From NCBI GenBank assembly GCA_040218535.1, contig JAVJRG010000009.1, forward strand, positions 186,001 to 250,000: a DNA stretch of 64,000 nucleotides, written 5' to 3'. How positions within the stretch are numbered: the stretch's first letter is position 1; each line of letters starts with the position of its first letter. This DNA comes from Lacipirellulaceae bacterium. Its GTDB lineage: Bacteria > Planctomycetota > Planctomycetia > Pirellulales > Lacipirellulaceae. A program made the position numbers and the translations under genes. This document shows, one piece after another, positions 27,653 to 36,888 of this stretch. Below the pieces are notes generated by a model, which saw only the letters and a list, made by a program, of their open reading frames with translations, searched no databases and was not told the origin of the DNA.

Positions 27653-29776
27653 ATGTTGCGCACAGTCCGGTTATTCGTTTTGGTTTCACTGGGATTTGGA
27701 TCGGCACCCAGCGTCTCAGGTCAGTCGGCCTACTTCTCGTTGGAGGGTGGTATTAATGTGCCGATTGACGAGTACGATGCGATGTTCGATCTGACTCGTG
27801 CTGTCGGCAGTGGCGAGGATCTGCGGTTCCGCGCTTACACGCAAGTGGGCGGAGTCAACAGCGCGGGCGATGTGATTCCCAGTTCTGGCTTTGACGGTCA
27901 ACTTTCGTTATTCGATAGCGGCAACACGCTACGCGGGCAAGACCGCTCCTCCGCAGGACCCGATGCGCTACTCTCCTGGCCCGGAATCTCGTTTGCTACT
28001 CCGACACCGCTCAGCCCCGACCCACTGCCAGTCGACAGTTATCGTCTGAACATCGCCCATTCAATGATCTTCGGTTCACCGGTTGGTCCGTTCGCCGTCG
28101 ACCTGATCGGTCCGGCCGACGCGCTTGTTTTCACTGGTGGCGCGCCCGTCAACAACGCGACGCTCGCCTCGCTGAAATTCGGCTCCACCGGCGGCGGTAC
28201 CGCGACCTATCGTCTGGATGCCGACCTGACTGCCGACTATCTCATCGAGGTGCAGGAGAGCGGTTTGTTGATTGGAAACGGCGCAAATGCGTCGGTCCCT
28301 TCGGGAGCCTCCTTTATTGCGCCTAGCGGTGGGCCGGGTCGAATCTTCGAGTCGGCTGGTACGCTCGGACTGGATGTCGGCGGAGCGTTCCAATTGAATG
28401 GCGGCACTGGTGGTAACGCCGTGGGCGGATTTTCTACTGCAGGCATGGGAGGCGTTGGGGGCGAGGTCGTCATCGCTGCAGGCAGCGCAAATTTATCCGG
28501 GACAGTCGATCTCGTCGGCGGAAATGGCGGCAGCGACCCCTTCGGAACAGGAGCAGATGCAGGACGGGGCGGCCGGCTCACCATCAGCGGAGGAACGATC
28601 GCACTTAACGGGCAATTCAACCTGGTGGGTGGTGTTGGCGGGGCGATCACTCAAGGCGCGGGTGGGCCCGGGAGAGGGGGCTCGGGCGGCAGCTTCAACC
28701 TTTCCAGCGGCATGGCAACAGTCTCGGGAGCCATCAATCTTCTCGGAGGCGAAGGAGGCCGAGATTTTGTACTTGGCGCCGGCGGAGTCGGTGGCAATGG
28801 TGGTGTGGCGACGGTCTCGGGCGGCACGCTCGTACTCGACGGTGGCAACATTACGCTCACTGGGGGAATCGGAGGGGTTGGTCCAAACGGTCTAGGCCCA
28901 GCGGGTGCCAACGGCAGCGTCAATGTCACCGGCGGCACGCTCACGCTCGACACCGGCGCGATCCTCGGGCGCAACGGCGTGGCCTCCGCCGACCCGCTCA
29001 CGATCGCCAACGCCGACCTGAACATCTCCGGCGGCGACGTGATCGTGAACAATCCAATTACCGTTTCGGGAGGCGGCGCCGACATCAATCTCTCAGGAGG
29101 GACGTTCACCGCCACCACCGTCCGCGAAGCCGCCGGCGGCGACTTGAACCTCAGTGGCACCGGTCGGCTCGAGGTCGATACCTTCGACGGCACACTCACC
29201 CAGACCGGCGGCACGCTCGGCCGGAAGATACGGCCCGGCGACGACCTGACGATCACCGGTGGCTACAACCTCACCGCCGGGACGGTCGAGTTCTTTTTCG
29301 GCGGCCTGGTCGCTGGGGCCCCGCAGGAGCGCATCGTTGCCGACACCGTCACCCTCGGCGGAGCTTCGGCGCTGGAGGTGATCAGCCTGACGTCACTCAC
29401 CCCCGACCTCGGCACGACCTTCGAGCTGATTACCACCACTAACGGCGTCACCGGCACGTTCGGCTCGGTCTCCTTGCCCATAATCGACGGCCTCACCGGA
29501 CAACTGGTGTACGAAGCCAACCGCGTACTACTGGAGGTTGTCGAATGGCAGGAGGGCGACTTCGACTTCGATGGCGATGTCGATGGCTTCGACTATCTTG
29601 GCTGGCAACGAGGCGAATCGCCCAACCCGCTGAGCGCCGGCGACTTGTCTGAGTGGCAAACGAACTATGGCACGGGGCTTTCGCTGTCGGCGAGTTCGTC
29701 GGCAGTACCCGAACCGAGTACCCTATTGCTATTGTTGACCGCCGCTTCGCTGCAGTTCTTACCCAGGATGCGCTGA
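27653..29776 (+). CDS. Glycine-rich PEP-CTERM surface protein
   Basis: A 707-residue protein with a signal peptide (about residues 1-23). Residues about 30-210 form a first domain, possibly of the filamentous-haemagglutinin secretion type. From about 240 to 470 it is built of glycine-rich repeats of the form GGxGGxG...GGxxxxxGG with alternating L/V, suggestive of a beta-helix. A single dockerin-like repeat (GDFDFDGDVDGFDYLGWQRG) and the VPEPST sorting signal end the protein. Likely an exported surface or matrix protein; ligand unknown. Confidence 0.8.
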   Translation: MLRTVRLFVLVSLGFGSAPSVSGQSAYFSLEGGINVPIDEYDAMFDLTRAVGSGEDLRFRAYTQVGGVNSAGDVIPSSGFDGQLSLFDSGNTLRGQDRSSAGPDALLSWPGISFATPTPLSPDPLPVDSYRLNIAHSMIFGSPVGPFAVDLIGPADALVFTGGAPVNNATLASLKFGSTGGGTATYRLDADLTADYLIEVQESGLLIGNGANASVPSGASFIAPSGGPGRIFESAGTLGLDVGGAFQLNGGTGGNAVGGFSTAGMGGVGGEVVIAAGSANLSGTVDLVGGNGGSDPFGTGADAGRGGRLTISGGTIALNGQFNLVGGVGGAITQGAGGPGRGGSGGSFNLSSGMATVSGAINLLGGEGGRDFVLGAGGVGGNGGVATVSGGTLVLDGGNITLTGGIGGVGPNGLGPAGANGSVNVTGGTLTLDTGAILGRNGVASADPLTIANADLNISGGDVIVNNPITVSGGGADINLSGGTFTATTVREAAGGDLNLSGTGRLEVDTFDGTLTQTGGTLGRKIRPGDDLTITGGYNLTAGTVEFFFGGLVAGAPQERIVADTVTLGGASALEVISLTSLTPDLGTTFELITTTNGVTGTFGSVSLPIIDGLTGQLVYEANRVLLEVVEWQEGDFDFDGDVDGFDYLGWQRGESPNPLSAGDLSEWQTNYGTGLSLSASSSAVPEPSTLLLLLTAASLQFLPRMR

Positions 29777-29935
29777 CGCGATCTTGGCCTCAGGTGGGTG
29801 GCACTCAAAGTAGCTAAGTTGACGGTTCTGCTAGACAAGCCGCCAACTAGAAAACCGCAACTCCCTTCGCTAAGCTGAGCGAATCCGAAAGAGTTCCATT
29901 CGAGTCCCAGCACTAACTTCCCAAGTGGCACCGGT

Positions 29936-31204
29936 ATGAAGATACCCCTCGTTGTTCTAGCGTTGCTGATCACCGCCTCGATCGCATCACCTTCCCGTGC
30001 CGAACAATGGACCCAATTCCGCGGCCCGGATTTTGGTCGAACCACGGCTACCGATGTCGTCGAGTCTTGGGACACCGACGCCATTGCTTGGAAGTCGCCG
30101 ATTGAGGGGCGGGGGGCGTCGAGTCCGGTGGTGTTCGACGGTCGTGTTTACCTCACGGCTTTCACCGGCTACGCGGTTGATACGAAGAGTCCAGGCGACC
30201 CGACTCAACTGGTGCGACATCTGCTCTGTTTTGATTTGAAGACGGGTGATCCCCTCTGGCAACGGTCGATCGCTGACGATACGGAGAAGGATACCTTCAC
30301 CAACTGGGGCACCGCCAAGGCGGGTTACGCCTCGAGCACGGCGGCGGTCGACGAGTCGGGCGTTTACGTTCTGTTTGGGGCGACGGGGGTTGTGGCCTAT
30401 TCGCACGATGGGGAGAAACGCTGGACCACTTTCGTTGGCGATGACGTGCATCCGTATCCGGGGGGCAGTTCGCCTGTTCTCTATAAGAATCTGGTGATCG
30501 TCAACGCCAGCTATCAGTGTGGCGACCTGATCGCCTTGCAAAAGTCGGACGGAAGCGAAGCATGGCGACAGGAAGATCTCAAAGAGGCTTGGAACACGCC
30601 GGTCGTCTACCAATCGCTCAGCGGCGAAGAGGAGCTGGCCGTTTCAGCGATGGGGGAAATCCGCGCGGTCGATCCGCAAACCGGCGAGCTGCGTTGGACC
30701 TGTAAAGGAATCGATCAATACATTTGCCCGAGCCTGATTGTTGAGAAGGGCATCCTCTATGCCATCGGCGGAAAACAAGGGAAGGCGATGGCCGTTCGCT
30801 CCGGGGGGAGCGGCGATGTCACCGAGACGCACCGCCTGTGGGAGACGAACAAGGGGGCGAACGTCTCGTCGCCCGTGTTTCACGACGGCTATCTCTACTG
30901 GGCCAAGGACAAGGGAGGGATCTTGTACTGCCTCGACGCCGAGACTGGCGAACTCGAGTACGAAAAGCGAACGCGGCCCTCTCCGAAAGAAGTTTACGCG
31001 ACCCCGCTGCTCACCGACGGAAAGCTGTATTACGTGAGTCGCGAGAACGGCATTTTCGTCGTTGCCGCAACGCCCGAGTTCAAGCTACTAGCGCATACTG
31101 AACTCGACGACGATTCGCTCTTCGCCGCGTCGCCGGTGCCGTTGCCGGGCGGATCGGTTCTGCTGCGCAGCGATCAGTTTTTGTATCGCCTTGATCCCAA
31201 GTGA
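29936..31204 (+). CDS. PQQ-binding-like beta-propeller protein (BamB-like)
   Basis: A 422-residue exported protein (signal peptide to about residue 22, then EQWTQFRGPDFGRT). Repeated PQQ/BamB-type blades are visible, e.g. SSPVVFDGRVYLTAF, LLCFDLKTGDPLWQRS, AVDPQTGELRWTCKG and LYCLDAETGELEYEKR. Planctomycetes have many such propellers starting WxQFRGP; their substrates are unknown and most probably do not bind PQQ. No BAM-complex gene is nearby. Confidence 0.9.
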   Translation: MKIPLVVLALLITASIASPSRAEQWTQFRGPDFGRTTATDVVESWDTDAIAWKSPIEGRGASSPVVFDGRVYLTAFTGYAVDTKSPGDPTQLVRHLLCFDLKTGDPLWQRSIADDTEKDTFTNWGTAKAGYASSTAAVDESGVYVLFGATGVVAYSHDGEKRWTTFVGDDVHPYPGGSSPVLYKNLVIVNASYQCGDLIALQKSDGSEAWRQEDLKEAWNTPVVYQSLSGEEELAVSAMGEIRAVDPQTGELRWTCKGIDQYICPSLIVEKGILYAIGGKQGKAMAVRSGGSGDVTETHRLWETNKGANVSSPVFHDGYLYWAKDKGGILYCLDAETGELEYEKRTRPSPKEVYATPLLTDGKLYYVSRENGIFVVAATPEFKLLAHTELDDDSLFAASPVPLPGGSVLLRSDQFLYRLDPK

Positions 31205-31234
31205 GGGACGGGATTCAGAGTCTCTTCCACGGAT

Positions 31235-31302
31235 CGTAACCCGAAGCGTAAGCGAGGGGCCGCGGCATTACGGGTTTTCCCTCGCTTACGCTTCGGGGTA
31301 CG
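31235..31302. repeat. Inverted repeat (CCGAAGCGTAAGCGAGGG type)
   Basis: CGTAACCCGAAGCGTAAGCG at 31235 is inverted in CCCTCGCTTACGCTTCGGGG at 31279, making a stem of more than 20 bp between convergent genes. Confidence 0.85.
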
Positions 31303-31323
31303 AAAGAATCGATTCCTGCGCGG

Positions 31324-31740
31324 TCAATTAGCCGCGAGACCAAAGTCTCGATACGAGTCGACGTTGGCTTCGCGAATCCTCCGCAGGGAAGGCAACAAGT
31401 CGTGCGGTCTTCGCGGAGGGCTTAAATCAAAGTCAGACGTCAACGGTCGGCTTAGGGCGATGGCTTGTGGCGAAGAAAGCTGCGCTGATGAGAATGTCAC
31501 GCGACGTCGATTCCAGCACTGCTCGTCTTCGTAGCGGGCAATTAGATAACGCAACACTTTCGTCCGGAGAGCGTTATAAGCTTTCTCGGAGACATTTTTC
31601 GACGCAGGCTGCGCCTCAAGCTGGCTCAATGCTGTTCTCCAGCGATACAAGAATCGAATTCGATGGCCGATGTTCGCCATTTGTGACTCGCCAGTTCGAT
31701 AACAACGCCGTCGCACTCCAACGGTCGGTAGCAACCCCAC
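31324..31740 (-). CDS. Hypothetical protein, 138 residues (or 118)
   Basis: Open frame on the minus strand with a basic, helix-rich sequence (MANIGHRIRFLYRWRTALSQ at an internal ATG, 31680). No family is recognised, and there is no signal peptide or membrane segment. The internal start may be the true one. It has normal codon use and no better overlapping frame, but it could still be spurious. Confidence 0.4.
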   Translation of the reverse strand: MGLLPTVGVRRRCYRTGESQMANIGHRIRFLYRWRTALSQLEAQPASKNVSEKAYNALRTKVLRYLIARYEDEQCWNRRRVTFSSAQLSSPQAIALSRPLTSDFDLSPPRRPHDLLPSLRRIREANVDSYRDFGLAAN

Positions 31741-31817
31741 CCATTATACGCCTGAAGTAAGGATCTCGACACTAGGACTTTCGCTGGTGGCAAGGGCTTC
31801 CGTACATACTCCTTAGC

Positions 31818-32309
31818 TCAGATGGCCAGGCATGCCAGCAGCATCGCCAGAATCGCACAAGAAACAACTGTGCGGATGACATTCCAACGGTTCCAACGCA
31901 TCTCGAAAGCCTCCCGAGCCTGACTCGCTGCGGCGTCATTGAGGCTGTCGCAATCGAGAGCTTGCACGTTGTTGTTCAGCGGGATATTGATTGTCATTGT
32001 AGGCAACTGCACGAGGAAGATACTCGCCAAAGCGGCAGCGACCACTAGCACTCTTTCCGTTCCGTCGAGTTGCATCATAGCGAATACTGCGGCGGCGATT
32101 AACGTGACGGTTGACCCAAGCCACATTGCCATGAAAAGCGGCTGGCCTTTCTGGATCACACGATCCATCGCTTGAAAACTTCGCAAGTAGTCGCGGTCGT
32201 TCAGGTTCCTAATCCCGGGCATCACCACGACCGCAAACGCGAAAAGGAAGCCCGCCATCAGAGCGTTCAAAAAGGTGGCGATCAGCAGAGTCCAGGTGCA
32301 GGCGCTCAT
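31818..32309 (-). CDS. DUF1772-like membrane protein
   Basis: A 163-residue protein with four hydrophobic segments. The pattern LMAGFLFAFAVVVMPGIRNL followed by FQAMDRVIQKGQPLFMAMWLGS and LPTMTINIPLNN matches the DUF1772 (anthrone-oxygenase-like) family of small membrane proteins. Function in bacteria is unknown. It is separated by 31 bases from the kinase gene upstream on the same strand. Confidence 0.75.
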   Translation of the reverse strand: MSACTWTLLIATFLNALMAGFLFAFAVVVMPGIRNLNDRDYLRSFQAMDRVIQKGQPLFMAMWLGSTVTLIAAAVFAMMQLDGTERVLVVAAALASIFLVQLPTMTINIPLNNNVQALDCDSLNDAAASQAREAFEMRWNRWNVIRTVVSCAILAMLLACLAI

Positions 32310-32340
32310 CAGTACAACTTAGAAAGGTTAATGGACTCCA

Positions 32341-34560
32341 TCAACGGGCGTCCGGCTCTTCGTCACTACTTTCGGTCGAAGTGCCGATGATGGCCCGACG
32401 AAAAGTCAGTCGACATGCCGCATCGTAGAATCCTGACGGATCAGTTGGCCACGCTTCAAGGATGCTCTCTTGGAAGGATTTCAATAGTCTTACTTGTTTG
32501 AGTCCTTGCCCTGATAGTTCGTCCGTGTCGACTTCTTTTAGAGCTGCGACCAACTGCTCGAGGAGTGCGGTGCTGTTGGGATCGGGCCGATCGGTTAGTT
32601 GACGGCGTAACTCAAGAGCTGACGCTCGAGCCGACGTGGCTTCGGCTGAGTCAGAGGTGACTTCAGCTAGAACGGCCAGGCATTCTGCCAAAGCTGCTTT
32701 CAAATCCGCTTCGTCCGGGCTCCCTCGCAGCAAGTCCTCAAGAGCTTCTTGCGCCTGTCGTAAATGCTTCGCCGCTTGATTCGGCTGGTCGACTTCAGCG
32801 TGGATGAATCCCAGAGCGGAGTGGAGTTTTGCACGTTCCGTGGTGCTGGTGGCGGTCGGCAGATTCTGATTCGACTTAATGACCTCTTCCAGGAGCGTCT
32901 TCTGCCAATCGGGGGCGATCCGCTCGATGCCGGGGACTCGTGCGAGAAGTTCATCGATACGCGTCTGCAGTTCTTGGTTCTTCTTTCCCAACGACTGCTT
33001 GATCTGTTGATCTTGCGCGATCGTGGCGATCTGATCTTCAGACTGCTGCTGGATGCGGCGGTTCTGAAGACTCAAGGCCACGGCAGCGATCGGTCCTGCG
33101 ATGGCAATGAACATGGCGAGGCTTGCCGCGGTTGCCAAAGCAGGCTTGCGTTTGGCCCAACGCAGCAATCGTTCGCCCCGCGAAATCGGCCGCGCTTGAA
33201 TTGGCTCACCGGAAACGAAACGCCGCAGTTCGTCAGCCACCTCTTTGGCCGTGGAGTAACGGCGGTTCGGGTCGCGTTCCAGGCACTTCAAACAAATCGT
33301 CGAGTAGTCTTTGGGAATGTGGCGGTTGAACTTGCGCAGCTCGGGGACGTCTTCGGTCTGTTTGCGGAGGATTTGCCATTCGAAATCGCCGCGATAGGGC
33401 AACTCGCCAATCGCCAGTTGAAACAGCATCACGCCCAACGAATAAATGTCGGTACGGCAGTCCGTCCAATGCGAATCCCCGCGTGCCTGTTCTGGCGACA
33501 TATACGCGGCGGTGCCGAGAATCTGGCCGTCGCGTGTCATGGTGACTTCGCCCGTCTCACGCTTCGCCAGGCCAAAGTCCATCAGCCGCGGTTGATTCAG
33601 CTCGTCGATCATCACGTTCGAGGGTTTCAAGTCGCGATGGATAATGCCGTGCGAGTGGGCGTGTTCCAGCGCGTCGGCAATCATTGCGGCCAGCTCGGCA
33701 ATGATCTTCGGATGCTGCGGCGGCGTGGTGGACCACTTGGAAAGCGTCTTGCCGTGGATGAATTCGCTAACAATGAATACGACATCCCCTTCACGACCGA
33801 TCTCGAATACAGGGACGATGTTCGGATGACGCAGTTGGGCCGCGGCACGCGCCTCGCGGAAGAAGAAATCAATTTCCTGAGCACGAAGGTTTCCCTTGCG
33901 TGGAATCTTCAGCGCGACCTCGCGCCCAAGGTCCGTATCGCGCGCTTTCCAGACGGCCCCGAAACCGCCGATGCCGACACGGTCAAGCAGCTCAAAACGA
34001 CCGATGACTGGAAGGGTTGTCGCCACCTCCCCATCGTCGTCGCTGCTGACCAAGCTAAAGGCACTGCCGCAGCTTCGGCACGTGACATCTTCGAGCTCCG
34101 TGTTGTCGAGCACCTCGACCGCTTCGCGACAATGCGGGCAGCGAATGTGCAAGGCGTACGACTCAGCCGCGCTCGTCTGCTCCTTCGATTCGGGAAAGTC
34201 GCGTCGCGTCGATTGAACGATGGTCGGCGTTTCGTCGGGAGTCAGCACACCGCCGCCGGCGAGCTCTTCACGTGCGACGCGTTCCAACTCATCAGAAAGC
34301 GCCGGATAGAGATTCCCCAACGCTTCTAAGGTGAGTCGCCCGCCGTAAGCGTCCCGCCGGTAGTCGAGCTCAATCGCGGCAAGCTCGGTCAGTAACTGAT
34401 CGCGACACTCAGCGGGTCCCTGCTCAAGATACTCCGCGAGATCCGCCTCTCCCTGCTTCCACGCCCGCTCGAAAGCGTCACATAGCTCGTCCAACTGCTG
34501 CGCCAGCGTCGGCGTAAGTGACGATTTTTCGGACAAATTGGAATCAGAAAGTGAACTCAT
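32341..34560 (-). CDS. Serine/threonine protein kinase with zinc ribbon and coiled C-terminus
   Basis: A 739-residue protein. Residues 1-120 form an acidic helical domain. C141, C144, C161 and C164 make a zinc ribbon. The kinase domain begins near 188: glycine loop VGIGGFGAVW, Lys218 in VALK, HRD at 308-310, DFG at 328-330, and TAAYMSPEQARG as activation/APE region. All catalytic residues are present. One membrane segment lies near 490-510, followed by a coiled-coil/TPR-like extracytoplasmic part. The gene is divergent from an ECF sigma gene (232 bases between starts), a pairing known for planctomycete ECF-STK groups, so phosphorylation of that sigma factor is plausible but not shown. Confidence 0.95.
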   Translation of the reverse strand: MSSLSDSNLSEKSSLTPTLAQQLDELCDAFERAWKQGEADLAEYLEQGPAECRDQLLTELAAIELDYRRDAYGGRLTLEALGNLYPALSDELERVAREELAGGGVLTPDETPTIVQSTRRDFPESKEQTSAAESYALHIRCPHCREAVEVLDNTELEDVTCRSCGSAFSLVSSDDDGEVATTLPVIGRFELLDRVGIGGFGAVWKARDTDLGREVALKIPRKGNLRAQEIDFFFREARAAAQLRHPNIVPVFEIGREGDVVFIVSEFIHGKTLSKWSTTPPQHPKIIAELAAMIADALEHAHSHGIIHRDLKPSNVMIDELNQPRLMDFGLAKRETGEVTMTRDGQILGTAAYMSPEQARGDSHWTDCRTDIYSLGVMLFQLAIGELPYRGDFEWQILRKQTEDVPELRKFNRHIPKDYSTICLKCLERDPNRRYSTAKEVADELRRFVSGEPIQARPISRGERLLRWAKRKPALATAASLAMFIAIAGPIAAVALSLQNRRIQQQSEDQIATIAQDQQIKQSLGKKNQELQTRIDELLARVPGIERIAPDWQKTLLEEVIKSNQNLPTATSTTERAKLHSALGFIHAEVDQPNQAAKHLRQAQEALEDLLRGSPDEADLKAALAECLAVLAEVTSDSAEATSARASALELRRQLTDRPDPNSTALLEQLVAALKEVDTDELSGQGLKQVRLLKSFQESILEAWPTDPSGFYDAACRLTFRRAIIGTSTESSDEEPDAR

Positions 34561-34607
34561 CGCAATGTTGCAGAAGTGGGAGTAGAATAGCCGCTGCTAC
34601 TTTGAAT

Positions 34608-34769
34608 AACCACAAAGGGCACGAAGGACACAAAGAATGATTCTTTTTCTACCCAATCGTTAGACGACAGCTTTGCCAACCCTTGGCTTCCGTTTCGTTC
34701 TATTCAATATAGCTAAAACTGAGTTTGATTCGTCCTGGCTTCTTTAAGTTCTTTGTGCCCTTTGTGGTT
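34608..34769. repeat. Inverted repeat (CACAAAGGGCACGAAGG type)
   Basis: AACCACAAAGGGCACGAAGG at 34608 is mirrored by TTCTTTGTGCCCTTTGTGGT ending near 34769. It fills the divergent gap between the kinase and the ECF sigma gene and belongs to the family of 1407-1498. Confidence 0.85.
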
Positions 34770-34792
34770 CTATCAGTTTCCTACGATCGATC

Positions 34793-35374
34793 ATGACCGA
34801 CGACGACCCCGGTTCGATTACGCACTGGCTCCATAAACTGTCTTCGGAAGACGATTCCAACGCACAGCAGCAGCTATGGAATCGCTACTTCGGGCAGCTT
34901 GCGGGGATTGCGCGGGCGCGGCTCACCACGGTCAAAGGTCGTGATGCCGATGAAGAAGATGTCGCGCTGAGCGCCCTGAATAGCTTTTTCTGTGGTGCAC
35001 GCGACGGGCGTTTTCCTGACCTGAAAGATCGCACAGGGCTTTGGCCACTGCTCGTGAAAATGACCGCCCGCAAAGCGATCAACGAGGTGAAACGCCAGCA
35101 AGCTCAGAAGAGAACACCCAAGGCGGAGCAACGCGTTCCTGAAATGGGGGAGCTGACCGGCGATCAGCCAACTCCCGAATTCGCCATGGAACTGGCCGAG
35201 CAGGTCGAGCGGATGCTCGATGAACTTTCCGACGAGCAGCTCCGCACGATTGCCGTCATGAAGCTCGAAGGGCACACCAACGCGGAGATCGCCGCGCACT
35301 TCGACATCGTCGAACGGTCCGTGGCACGCAAGCTTGCGCGGATTCGCGTCGAGTGGGAAGAGCACGTCGTCTAA
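34793..35374 (+). CDS. ECF-type RNA polymerase sigma factor (planctomycete group)
   Basis: A 193-residue sigma-70 family protein. Region 2 is recognisable around DEEDVALSALNSFFCGARDG and WPLLVKMTARKAINEVKRQQ. Region 4 is LSDEQLRTIAVMKLEGHTNAEIAAHFDIVERSVARKLARIR with the helix-turn-helix. The DEEDVALSALNSF signature is typical of planctomycete ECF sigmas linked to protein kinases rather than anti-sigma factors. It is divergent from a Ser/Thr kinase gene, and no anti-sigma gene adjoins it. Confidence 0.92.
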   Translation: MTDDDPGSITHWLHKLSSEDDSNAQQQLWNRYFGQLAGIARARLTTVKGRDADEEDVALSALNSFFCGARDGRFPDLKDRTGLWPLLVKMTARKAINEVKRQQAQKRTPKAEQRVPEMGELTGDQPTPEFAMELAEQVERMLDELSDEQLRTIAVMKLEGHTNAEIAAHFDIVERSVARKLARIRVEWEEHVV

Positions 35375-35691
35375 GAGCGAAGGCATTTGCTTGAGGATCG
35401 CAGTTAACTCGTTTCGTGACAGGCAATAAGGTCTGCTAGACCACATGAGACACACCCCTGTGGGGGGTAGATGAAAGGAGATCACGTTTTTCTCGTTCCG
35501 ATCGCTCGCTAATTTCTTGCAACGCACCTTGCAACGCCCTTAGCATAGATAACGATGTAGCCAGCAACTCTCGCACTGCGTGCCAGTTTGATGGCGGAGT
35601 CTTGGCTGCGACTGATACTTTTCCAGATCTATCATCTCATCAATCCTCAGAAAACGCAGTTTGGTAAAGACTGCTACCGGAGTTCGACCTC
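35375..35691. other. Intergenic region without a gene
   Basis: 317 bases with no convincing gene. A small hairpin ACCCCTGTGGGGGGT-like element lies near 35453. The end is the leader of the next PEP-CTERM gene. No promoter is assigned. Confidence 0.4.
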
Positions 35692-36888
35692 ATGCGAAGA
35701 ATCTCACTTTTGGTTGTTGCACTGTTTATCTACGCCAGCCAATCAGCCCAAGCCGCGGCACCGCTTTACAAGATCAAGGATCTAACCCCCAGTGGATACA
35801 CCGGCAGCGTAGCCTATGACATCAACGCGTCTGGCGACGCGGTTGGCGTTGCGGAACGCTTTGTCAGCGGTTCCCGTGAAGAGGCTTATTTCTACTATGA
35901 TCACTCCGCCGGCACTTCGACCGTTTTTGGTGTGGGGACGATCCTTCCAAGGAGTGCGATCACCGGCACAGGCTTTCGCGACGCAGCCATCAACGATAGT
36001 GGCCTGGTTGCTGGCTCGGCTCGATTTACCGGCCCCGTGACTCAGACCCGCGGGTTTATCTACGACGGTACGACGATTACCAACCTTGGAACGCTGGCTG
36101 GTGCCACAGCCACAGGCATTCGACCGGCGTCGGATGCGCTCGATATCAACAGCAGTGGTCTTGCGACAGGAACAGCAACTTCGGGAGCCGGGACCATCAA
36201 TGCTGAAGGAGACAACTTGGATGTCTATACCGGCACGGCATCACCCATCACCGACATTGATGGAGATATTACTGTTGTAACGCGTGGCGATCGCGGGCGA
36301 GCGATTAACAACGCGGGTACTATCGTTGGCCAAAATGAGCTCGGATTGGCGACGCTTTTCGTCGGCCCTAGCGAAACGATTCTGCTCGCAACGACTTCGA
36401 TTGCCTTTGACTTGAACGAGTCGGGGCAAGTGGTGGTTGAGAATTCGCTAACTACCGACACCTTCCGTTACGAACCCGGCAGCGGAACCCTGACAGCCAT
36501 TCCGCAGATCGGCACCGGTAGTCGGATGTTTGGCAAAGCCATCAACGAAGATGGAGATATCGTCGGCTGGGGAGATCGTAGCGGCGGCACCAGCGGTCAG
36601 GGACGCGGCTTTGTTTATCTCGACGACGACGCGACGAGCTACATCTTAGAAGATCATATCGTCGATAAAACATTCCCTACGGGAACGAATCCGGGGGACT
36701 GGGGAACGATTGGTCCCGCTTGGGGCATTAACGATAGCGGCTGGATTGTTGGCGAAGGATCGCGCCGCTTCACCGGTGCTACCTTTCCCACCAACCGCGC
36801 CTATCTGCTGATCCCCGTGCCCGAGCCGTGTGCTGTCTTCCTGCTGGGGATGTTGGTTCTTGCCAGCAGCATGCGCCGGAAACTTTAG
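35692..36888 (+). CDS. HAF-repeat PEP-CTERM protein
   Basis: A 398-residue exported protein (signal to about residue 22). The body consists of HAF/YD-like repeats such as GSVAYDINASGDAVGVAE, DAAINDSGLVAGSARF and WGINDSGWIVGEGSRR, each with an INxxGxxVG core, which suggests a beta-propeller. The C-terminus is VPEP, a hydrophobic segment and RRK, a PEP-CTERM sorting signal. Function unknown; probably anchored outside the inner membrane. Confidence 0.85.
   Translation: MRRISLLVVALFIYASQSAQAAAPLYKIKDLTPSGYTGSVAYDINASGDAVGVAERFVSGSREEAYFYYDHSAGTSTVFGVGTILPRSAITGTGFRDAAINDSGLVAGSARFTGPVTQTRGFIYDGTTITNLGTLAGATATGIRPASDALDINSSGLATGTATSGAGTINAEGDNLDVYTGTASPITDIDGDITVVTRGDRGRAINNAGTIVGQNELGLATLFVGPSETILLATTSIAFDLNESGQVVVENSLTTDTFRYEPGSGTLTAIPQIGTGSRMFGKAINEDGDIVGWGDRSGGTSGQGRGFVYLDDDATSYILEDHIVDKTFPTGTNPGDWGTIGPAWGINDSGWIVGEGSRRFTGATFPTNRAYLLIPVPEPCAVFLLGMLVLASSMRRKL

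Noticed and set aside
32764-34329. 521-codon plus-strand frame opposite the kinase
   Set aside because: It is the complement of the kinase gene, whose motifs are intact; the antisense product has no protein family features.
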